Shown: piece by piece, positions 14,684-19,587 of the stretch
Layout: every line of letters starts with the position of its first letter
Numbering within the stretch: position 1 is the first letter of the stretch
From: Clostridium sp. UBA4108
GTDB taxonomy: Bacteria; Bacillota; Clostridia; Clostridiales; Clostridiaceae
Reading direction: 5' to 3'
Length of the DNA stretch: 19,587 nucleotides
NCBI GenBank assembly: GCA_002381695.1
Contig: DFXM01000009.1
Span: forward strand, 2,812 to 22,398
Made by a program: the position numbers and the translations under genes
The notes under the pieces: model-generated
What the model was told of the DNA's origin: nothing
Database searches by the model: none
Seen by the model: only the letters and a program-made list of their open reading frames with translations

Positions 14684-15076
14684 ATGGCAAATGTGTCATG
14701 TTTCTATGCGACACCAATACAGGCTGAAAGGTTAGGAAGAACAATATCTAGAGAAGAAGTTGTATCTAATTCAGATGCAATAAAATTAAGAGATGCTTAT
14801 GCTAAAATAGCTAAGGATCAATCATTTTTTATAGGAGTAGCAGCTACAGTTTTAGGGGCTGGAATTGCTAGCACTGCAGTAGCAATTGGATTCGGAATTT
14901 CTGCTACTGCGGCTACAACTTATGGTAAAACGTATATGGGACAACTTTCTGATATATACGATTCAATTGCGACTTCTGGTAAAAACTTTAACTATGTTAA
15001 ATTAGTATATGAGTATAGAAGAAAAGGTAGTAATGATGGTGCATATTGGTTAGTTGATGTTAAATTTCAAAGATAG
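14684..15076 (+). CDS. Leaderless bacteriocin-like effector E2 (candidate pore former)
   Basis: A 130-residue protein of no family I recognise. N-terminal polar helix region (1-45), one Gly/Ala/Thr-rich hydrophobic segment (about 48-79, with GVAATVLGAGIASTAVAIGF) and a C-terminal part with basic and aromatic beta-strand character (YVKLVYEYRRKG, then WLVDVKF). It lacks any export leader. The ATG 7 nt after AAAGGAGA is chosen over an earlier ATG that lies inside the ribosome binding site. The hydrophobic block begins at the same residue as in E1 although sequence identity is low. It faces a two-helix membrane protein across a 52-bp palindrome. Bacteriocin role is inferred from promoter, uviAB linkage and layout. 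Confidence 0.6.
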   Translation: MANVSCFYATPIQAERLGRTISREEVVSNSDAIKLRDAYAKIAKDQSFFIGVAATVLGAGIASTAVAIGFGISATAATTYGKTYMGQLSDIYDSIATSGKNFNYVKLVYEYRRKGSNDGAYWLVDVKFQR

Positions 15077-15085
15077 TCTAAAAAA

Positions 15086-15137
15086 TTAAGAATATAAAAG
15101 CTAAGATTTAATTAAATCTTAGCTTTTATATTCTTAA
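15086..15137. terminator. Perfect 52-bp palindrome, bidirectional terminator
   Basis: Two exactly complementary 26-bp arms, starting TTAAGAATATAAAAGC, meet without a spacer. It lies between the E2 stop (9 nt away) and the stop of the convergent membrane-protein gene (5 nt away). A transcript from either strand would form a very long hairpin. Confidence 0.8.
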
Positions 15138-15142
15138 TTAAG

Positions 15143-15421
15143 CTAATTTTTTAATAAGGTCTTATATTTTTTCTCATTAAAGTTCCACCATAATAATGCT
15201 CCAATAAATGCTCCAAGCATCATTCCTAATAAAATTGGTTTCGAATAATTCAAAATATCAATCAAATTTGGAAATACTTTATTCTTAAATCCTAATCCTA
15301 TAGCAGAGCCAACTAATCCAGCTATGATAAATATTAATTCTTTAGTAAATATATAAAAAATTAATCCTCTTTTTCTAGTAGATTCCCATGTTGATACGAA
15401 TTTTAAATCCTCTGCATCCAT
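15143..15421 (-). CDS. Two-helix membrane protein, candidate immunity protein for E2
   Basis: A 92-residue protein with two predicted membrane helices (about 24-44 and 60-80, the second ending GALLWWNF), a basic segment (STRKRG) before the first and a lysine-rich C-terminus. Start ATG behind the very strong GGAGGTGATT. No family recognised. It is convergent with E2, separated by the perfect palindrome. Two-helix layout differs from the single-helix proteins facing E1 and the third cassette. Immunity role inferred from position. Confidence 0.55.
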   Translation of the reverse strand: MDAEDLKFVSTWESTRKRGLIFYIFTKELIFIIAGLVGSAIGLGFKNKVFPNLIDILNYSKPILLGMMLGAFIGALLWWNFNEKKYKTLLKN

Positions 15422-15602
15422 TTAATCACCTCCAATCAATTTATACTATTATATTAATCATAAATTGATTCAAAATTATATACTTCAAAATTATATCAAA
15501 TATTTATAATTAAATACTATTATTGTAATATATGTAAGATAAATAGTAATAAATGACTACTTAGAATCAACTTGAAAGTCAGAAGGGAGTGAAGACTAAC
15601 AG

Positions 15603-15848
15603 ATGGATAATGAAATATTAAAAATGGCTATGTCTCAAGGAATCTGAGCTGTGCTGAGTGTATTCTTACTATTTTATATACTAAAGGCCCAGGAGAAGAG
15701 AGATTTAAAGCAGGATGAGAGAGAAAAAAACTATCAGGACATTATTTCAAAACTTACAGATAAATTTAGCATTGTGGAAGATATGCAAAAGGATGTAGAG
15801 GATATTAAAAGTCAAATACTTAAAAAAATAAATAATTTTTTAAAATAG
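15603..15848 (+). pseudogene. uviB: uviB second copy, nonsense mutation
   Basis: Almost identical to uviB at 14345, but codon 15 is TGA instead of TGG (15645-15647), in the middle of the membrane helix. One A is also missing from the run near the end, changing the last residues to LKKINNFLK. Translation could restart only at the GTG at 15651, giving a truncated helix. It is probably inactive. Confidence 0.85.
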
Positions 15849-15878
15849 GTTTACAAAGTCAAATAGAAAGTCGTTCTT
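15848..15878 (+). promoter_or_regulatory. UviA-type sigma promoter P3
   Basis: GGTTTACA (15848-15855), 17 bp, GTTCTT (15873-15878) then TATAAG. The boxes are intact although the gene behind is short. Confidence 0.72.
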
Positions 15879-15893
15879 TATAAGTGTAATTAC

Positions 15894-15905
15894 TCAATGA
15901 ATTGA
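15894..15905. repeat. Conserved leader dyad, version 3
   Basis: TCAAT-GA-ATTGA, same position as in the P1 and P2 leaders. Confidence 0.4.
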
Positions 15906-15943
15906 TTAATAAAAAATAAATAAAATTTTAGGAGGAATATAAA

Positions 15944-16054
15944 ATGAGAGAATTAATAAGAACAACAGATATATACTATACGGACCTATTTATATTCAAT
16001 GGATATATCAAAATTATCATAGAAACCACCGGTATTATTATCTTGGTTAGATAG
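15944..16054 (+). pseudogene. Truncated third effector reading frame
   Basis: Behind promoter P3 and a strong TAGGAGGAA, an ATG opens a 36-codon frame starting MRELIRTTDIYYTDLF. From 15986 on it runs antisense through the 3' end of the opposite-strand gene. The remainder (IKIIIETTGIIILV) therefore looks like chance translation of antisense DNA. Best reading: the first 10-15 codons survive of a third effector whose body was deleted together with the intergenic terminator. A real 36-residue hydrophobic peptide is the alternative. Confidence 0.45.
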
Positions 16055-16402
16055 AAAAGTATCTGTTATTTCTAAATATTTACTTTCATTTTGGTTTATG
16101 GTGTATATTTCAGTTACATATTTCTCAGGTATACTATTCAAATATGGATAATTCTCAGAGTCTTTTCTTAAAATAGTTAGTTGATATTTTACTTCTTTAC
16201 TAGAGTTATTTTTCATAAAAACTTTATAATTTATATTCTTAGATTTTAAATTATTAATATTACTCTTAAATCCCATATGAATTAATGATGCTTTTAATGG
16301 ATGTTGTTTTTCATAGGAAATATAGGGGAATATTATTAGACTTATTAAAACTATAGACACCAACAAAATAAAAAACTTTTTTGATTTGAAAAACTTATAC
16401 AT
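15986..16402 (-). CDS. Membrane-anchored protein, candidate orphan immunity protein
   Basis: A 138-residue protein: basic start (MYKFFKSKKFF), one membrane helix (about 9-29), then a polar extracellular domain of about 105 residues, probably beta-rich (YKVFMKNNSSKEVKYQLTI). ATG behind AGGAGG. Its topology matches the anchored proteins at 9934 and 11495, though sequence does not. Its 3' end overlaps the truncated effector frame. This is the third convergent pair in the island; retention of the intact gene beside a dead effector fits an immunity role. No family recognised. Confidence 0.6.
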   Translation of the reverse strand: MYKFFKSKKFFILLVSIVLISLIIFPYISYEKQHPLKASLIHMGFKSNINNLKSKNINYKVFMKNNSSKEVKYQLTILRKDSENYPYLNSIPEKYVTEIYTINQNESKYLEITDTFLSNQDNNTGGFYDNFDISIEYK

Positions 16403-16604
16403 AATTAAATCCTCCTAATTATTCTTAATACTTATATAATATAAAATATCAACTAAGTAAGTAAAAAATTAATAGATATTATATCATGTCTATTTTAAAA
16501 AAACCTTTTTGGTAATAAGTGTTGTTTATTTTGTAATAAATGTAATAAATATTATTTTGAATTTCAAAATATGGTACAATATAGAAAAGAAGAGTAGGAT
16601 CAAT

Positions 16605-16964
16605 ATGATTTTTAATTTTCTTATTATTTTAGCATTAATTACAATACCATATTTATTAATATCAGCTTTTCTACTAATTCAGAATAAATTTAATAATAAA
16701 TTTATAAAATTTTTATTAAAAGATCACACCTTCAATTTAATTAAATCAAATAAGTATGAAACTAAGATATATAGAAATGTAAAGGCTATACTATTAATAA
16801 AAATTACATTATATATATTCATTTTAATTACTTTAATATCTGTTTTTAAATTACCCAATATGTATACATTAAAGTGGTTTATTTGTATTATGATATTTGT
16901 TATACATATTATTAGTGATAATCTAATTATAAAATGTTTAGAAAATAAAAAGGAAGTTTCTTAA
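16605..16964 (+). CDS. Small three-helix membrane protein, unknown
   Basis: A 119-residue protein with predicted helices at about 3-26, 62-82 and 92-110 and a basic loop (about 28-60, NNKFIKFLLK). I choose the ATG 5 nt after AGTAGGA; a longer frame from a TTG at 16509 lacks a ribosome binding site and adds an AT-rich hydrophobic stretch. It is at the right edge of the island, on its own, with a terminator after it. It could be another immunity or resistance protein, but no evidence beyond location supports this. Confidence 0.5.
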   Translation: MIFNFLIILALITIPYLLISAFLLIQNKFNNKFIKFLLKDHTFNLIKSNKYETKIYRNVKAILLIKITLYIFILITLISVFKLPNMYTLKWFICIMIFVIHIISDNLIIKCLENKKEVS

Positions 16965-17000
16965 ATTTAAATTGACTAAATATAAGTATTCATAATCATA

Positions 17001-17047
17001 AAAAACACTTGAAATAAAAAAATAAATTTTCTGTTTCAAGTGTTTTT
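17001..17047. terminator. Bidirectional terminator at the right end of the island
   Basis: AAAAACACTTGAAA pairs perfectly with TTTCAAGTGTTTTT around a 19-nt AT-rich loop. Confidence 0.78.
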
Positions 17048-17132
17048 ATATATCTTGATGTTCCTAATGAGACATATTTTTTTAAGAAATTTATGAAATA
17101 TTAAAAGTCACAACAAGTTAACCATTTAAATA

Positions 17133-17172
17133 TAAGGTAAGATTCATATAAAAAATAGTGAACCTCACCTTA
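17133..17172 (-). terminator. Terminator-like hairpin after queT
   Basis: On the minus strand TAAGGTGAGGTTCAC pairs with its near complement at 17133-17147 with G-U pairs. The T run after it is weak (TATTTAAA). It lies 3 nt after the queT stop codon. Confidence 0.55.
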
Positions 17173-17175
17173 AAA

Positions 17176-17685
17176 TTATCTTTTAAATTCTAAGATTTTT
17201 ACAACACTTTTATTCCTTTTAATCAAATTAAACATAGGTACTCCAGCGAGTGTTGTCACTACAAATTCACCTATTGCAACCATCATAGTCCAAAATAAAA
17301 ATGATTCTTCTGCCCCAAATACCACTGTGATTTCAAATGCTATAATAAAGCTAAAAAATGCTGGCCATAGACTGGCAAGGAATAAGCTTTTAAAATTATC
17401 ACCTAGAATTTTCTTAGTTTTTACAATCATTAATAAACTTAATAAAGAAGCAATTGAGCCAAAGATAGCATCAATAACACCAAAAGGTCCTAGCATGTTT
17501 GACATAAAACATCCAATCACAAGTCCAGGAATATAAAGAGGGTCTATAAATGCAAGTAATACCATAAGTTCTGAAATTCTAAATTGAACTGCCTCATAAC
17601 TTAAAAAGTAAAAGGCGAAGGTAATTACAACATATATTGCAGCCACCATAGATGTTCTTACAAGAAAATTTGTTTTATTTTTCAT
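17176..17685 (-). CDS. queT: QueT-family queuosine precursor transporter (ECF S component)
   Basis: A 169-residue membrane protein with five to six helices. The segment AVQFRISELMVLLAF at about 31-45 and the motif FIDPLYIPGLVIGC are typical of QueT, the substrate-binding component of energy-coupling-factor importers for preQ0/preQ1-type queuosine precursors; related S components import queuine. The start is the ATG 6 nt after GGTGGAG, giving an 11-nt overlap with the upstream radical SAM gene, so translation is coupled. The preQ1 riboswitch before the first gene confirms the pathway. The shared ECF module (EcfA, EcfT) is not here. Confidence 0.85.
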   Translation of the reverse strand: MKNKTNFLVRTSMVAAIYVVITFAFYFLSYEAVQFRISELMVLLAFIDPLYIPGLVIGCFMSNMLGPFGVIDAIFGSIASLLSLLMIVKTKKILGDNFKSLFLASLWPAFFSFIIAFEITVVFGAEESFLFWTMMVAIGEFVVTTLAGVPMFNLIKRNKSVVKILEFKR

Positions 17686-18385
17686 ATTTTTCTCCACCTA
17701 CGCCAAAATCAGTATTATTCCATAAAATTTCTATAGAAGGCTCATTTTCAAGATATCCATATTCTTTCCTAAACCATTGAATTAATTTTGGATCAGCTTT
17801 AATATTTGTAGAATTATTAATATAGATATTAATACATCCACGTTCAAAATATTTTAGAAGGATATCCATATCTTTTTGAACCATCTCTTTCGTTTGACCT
17901 TCTATACCTACCATAAGACAAATTGAAGGAAAATAGCTGGCAACTTCTTTTGGACTGCTAAACACCACACCTTTTTTTAGAATTTTGTTTCTGAAATAAT
18001 CATCAAAGGTTTCAATTCCACATTTAAAAGTAATTGGAATTTGAAAAAAATCTCTCATTTCATTCAAACGTTCACGATACATGTAATGACTCTCAAAGTA
18101 AAGATGTTGAATTCCTTTTTCATCAACAACTTTTTTTATGTCTTTAAGAGTTTCCATTGGTAACTCAAAGCAACTTCCTGAATTTATAATTTCAAGACTT
18201 TTAAAGTTTCCAATAACATGTTTTAATACCAATTGATTTGTTGCAATTATATCTTTGACATCTTCTGAGTTATCATCAATATAATCGCAAAAAGAACAAT
18301 GCCCCCATTGACATCTCCTAGATTTTAATAGGACGATTTCACGGGGGTTTTTACGCTCAATAATACTATAACGTTCTATTGACAT
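17675..18385 (-). CDS. Radical SAM protein of queuosine precursor salvage (QueL-like candidate)
   Basis: A 236-residue protein with a cysteine cluster C25-x4-C30-x2-C33 (RRCQWGHCSFCDY), one residue longer than the usual CxxxCxxC of radical SAM enzymes. Later motifs suit the SAM barrel: NSGSCFELP (about 75-83), CGIETFDD and MVGIEGQTKEM. The start is the ATG 9 nt after the AAGGGG that the riboswitch sequesters; upstream in-frame codons are riboswitch RNA. Placement under a preQ1 riboswitch, overlapping queT, fits salvage of queuine to preQ1, as reported for the QueL lyase of C. difficile. The queL assignment is inferred; the radical SAM class is clear. Confidence 0.72.
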   Translation of the reverse strand: MSIERYSIIERKNPREIVLLKSRRCQWGHCSFCDYIDDNSEDVKDIIATNQLVLKHVIGNFKSLEIINSGSCFELPMETLKDIKKVVDEKGIQHLYFESHYMYRERLNEMRDFFQIPITFKCGIETFDDYFRNKILKKGVVFSSPKEVASYFPSICLMVGIEGQTKEMVQKDMDILLKYFERGCINIYINNSTNIKADPKLIQWFRKEYGYLENEPSIEILWNNTDFGVGGEKYEK

Positions 18386-18394
18386 ATGCATCAA

Positions 18395-18433
18395 CCCCTT
18401 GTTTTTTATAGTGGGTACCAAGGAAACACTCTT
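18395..18433 (-). ncRNA. preQ1-I riboswitch
   Basis: On the minus strand: P1 AGTG (18430-18427) with CACT (18413-18410), a loop including CCTTG (18423-18419), then the A-rich ATAAAAAA and CAAGG (18401-18397), which pairs with CCTTG to form the H-type pseudoknot. The 3' pseudoknot strand continues into AAGGGG, the ribosome binding site of the radical SAM gene, so preQ1 binding should block translation. Layout matches the class I preQ1 aptamer. There is no terminator stem. Confidence 0.85.
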
Positions 18434-18825
18434 AAAGACAAAATTAATTATATCACATAGAGAAAAGATGTAAAGAGTCATAGAGTAGTGTATAGGATTC
18501 CAACATGAAAGCTTAAATTATAATAATATGTAAAGCATCGAAATTGTTAGATATTACCTCAATACATTGAATTTTTCTTATCTTTAATACTAATATACGA
18601 GGTTACAAAGGATGTTTCTATAGACGCAAAAAGGCCTGTGTACACAGTTTATACACAGGCCAAAGATTATCTAAGGAATATGAATAGTAGATGAAATTGT
18701 TAACTTCTAGTATACTTTTTTATTGCCTTTGCTACCAAGTATCATAGGTTTTATAATCAGCAATGGTATCCAATAGTTGCTTTTGTCATTAAAGACATAG
18801 TGTAGCATCTCCTTATAAAGCAATT
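18434..18825. other. Intergenic region between queuosine operon and DtxR gene
   Basis: Contains the terminator of the DtxR-family gene (18627-18661) and presumably the promoter of the riboswitch transcript (about 18440-18500 on the minus strand; no convincing boxes). I see no gene in it. Confidence 0.5.
18627..18661 (-). terminator. Rho-independent terminator (minus strand)
   Basis: GGCCTGTGTA pairs with TACACAGGCC around a 9-nt loop; on the minus strand the stem is followed by TTTTT. It lies about 165 nt after the DtxR-family gene. Confidence 0.82.
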
Positions 18826-19203
18826 CTAGGCATCAATGTGTCTTTTCACATATTCTTTCATTTTATCAAAGGATTTTTCACTTATAATATGTTCAATACG
18901 ACAGGCATCTTGGTCTGCAGTATCATCATCAATGTCTAAAGCTAATATAAGATATTTTTTTATTATTCTATGACGTTCATAGATTTCATTTGCTTTTTTA
19001 AGTCCTTTTTCTGTAAGTAAAATCTTATTGCTTTCATCCATAGTAATATATTCTGCATTTTTTAGAATACTCATAGCACGGCTAATGCTGGCTTTAGTAT
19101 AATTAAGTTCATTTGCAATATCTATTGAACGGACAAAACCATTTTTATTTTGAAGAATTAAAATAGTTTCTAAATAATTTTCTCCAGATTCTTGTATTTT
19201 CAT
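18826..19203 (-). CDS. DtxR/MntR-family metal-dependent transcriptional regulator
   Basis: A 125-residue DNA-binding repressor. The winged helix-turn-helix spans about 1-65 (SGENYLETI, SIDIANELNYTKASISRAMSIL, LTEKG) and the dimerisation/metal domain follows (ERHRIIKKYL; DQDACRIEH). C101, E104 and H105 match the metal-binding residues of the DACRWEH motif in DtxR; the glutamate of DtxR's second site is a lysine here. It lacks the SH3-like third domain, as in MntR-size members. ATG behind AGGAGG. With Fe2+ or Mn2+ it could act on the TTAG/CTAA dyads before feoA, 14 kb away. Iron versus manganese specificity is not certain. Confidence 0.88.
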   Translation of the reverse strand: MKIQESGENYLETILILQNKNGFVRSIDIANELNYTKASISRAMSILKNAEYITMDESNKILLTEKGLKKANEIYERHRIIKKYLILALDIDDDTADQDACRIEHIISEKSFDKMKEYVKRHIDA

Positions 19204-19480
19204 AATATCCTCCTATAATGTAATATGTTTTTTCAATCTCTTTAAGTTTCAAAAAGTATATATTGAGAGCTTCCTACAAGCTTTTTCAAAAAAACTACCA
19301 TAATTTATTATTCATGTCAATATAATAAAAAGGAAATTTTCAACACCCAAAATTTTTTAAAATTAAAAAATGCAAACTCTTAGAAAAGTTTAAGATTGGC
19401 CTATGATTATAATATTAACATTAATATAACCTATATTGTACAAAAGGTTTCATTATTTATAAAGAGTTAAATTTTTGGTG

Positions 19481-19506
19481 ACATCTTTAACATAGTGTTG
19501 ATAAAA
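19481..19506 (+). repeat. IS/MITE-end-like repeat, copy 3 (degenerate)
   Basis: CTTTAACATAGTGTTGATAA matches the ATAGTGTTGATAA core of the 12700 element, with changes at the outer end. Confidence 0.4.
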
Positions 19507-19564
19507 GATTACATAATATCAGTTAAAAAGTCACAAATATATCAAAGAAGAGTCTTTTATCAAA

Positions 19565-19587
19565 GACTTTGTTTTAATATAGTGTTG
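19565..19587 (+). repeat. IS/MITE-end-like repeat, copy 4, cut by window edge
   Basis: GACTTTGTTTTAATATAGTG and the final TTG match the left arm of the 12700 palindrome almost exactly. The window ends inside it, so a larger mobile element may begin here. Confidence 0.5.

Larger units (their letters stand above)
15559..15920 (+). repeat. Duplicated uviB-promoter module, copy 2
   Basis: Second copy of 14301-14663, offset 1258 bp, about 17 substitutions and one deleted A near the end of uviB. The copy starts at the last codons of the sigma gene, so one end of the duplication lies in that gene. Confidence 0.85.
19204..19587. other. Right-edge intergenic region
   Basis: No gene seen. It is AT-rich, with a weak AGCTT/AAGCT hairpin near 19270-19286 and two copies of the IS-end-like repeat near its end. 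Confidence 0.5.

Noticed and set aside
16509..16604. TTG start extending the 16605 membrane protein by 32 residues
   Set aside because: No ribosome binding site before the TTG, whereas AGTAGGA lies just before the ATG at 16605.
18386..18481. N-terminal extension of the radical SAM protein
   Set aside because: These codons are the preQ1 riboswitch aptamer; the sequestered ribosome binding site points to the ATG at 18385.

Overview
The window is AT-rich DNA with strong Shine-Dalgarno sequences, gene families and regulators typical of a low-GC Firmicute, most likely Clostridium sensu stricto (a C. botulinum/sporogenes/tetani-like lineage). Supporting features are a TcdR/BotR/UviA-type sigma factor, a BhlA/UviB holin, a duplicated feoA with feoB, a preQ1-I riboswitch and many TTG starts. 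No single gene fixes the species.

Left part (1-9760) is ordinary chromosome. It holds an NhaC-type Na+/H+ antiporter, a methyl-accepting chemotaxis protein, and a ferrous-iron operon (feoA-feoA-feoB-small Cys-rich FeoB partner) behind an array of TTAG/CTAA dyads. Next come a two-gene operon on the minus strand (membrane protein plus winged-helix regulator) whose sigma-A promoter lies in a perfect inverted repeat, and a MerR-family regulator with the diagnostic 19-bp promoter spacer.

Middle part (about 9900-16970) is an accessory island and the most interesting region. A UviA-type alternative sigma factor (13760-14317) is followed by a UviB/BhlA holin-like gene (14345-14578). Five sites share one promoter architecture, GGTTnnnA-N17-GTTnTT: before the sigma gene itself, before two leaderless small proteins with a central Gly/Ala-rich hydrophobic segment (10945-11406 and 14684-15076), before a truncated third reading frame (15944-16054), and at an orphan site (12641-12671) followed within 30 bp by a MITE-like palindrome. 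The two intact effector-like genes and the truncated one each face a convergent minus-strand gene for a small membrane protein, the arrangement known for pore-forming colicins and their immunity genes. I infer a lysis-released, sigma-controlled bacteriocin locus that has grown by cassette duplication and partly decayed. Signs of decay are a second uviB copy killed by a TGG-to-TGA change, a broken amidase, an orphan promoter and duplicated immunity-like genes.

Right part (16970-19587) returns to housekeeping functions: a preQ1-I riboswitch controlling a radical SAM protein and a QueT-family transporter (queuosine precursor salvage/uptake), then a DtxR-family metal-dependent regulator that is a reasonable candidate to control the feo operon. 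Copies of a short IS/MITE-end-like repeat (core ATAGTGTTG) occur at 7653, 12700, 19481 and at the very right edge of the window.
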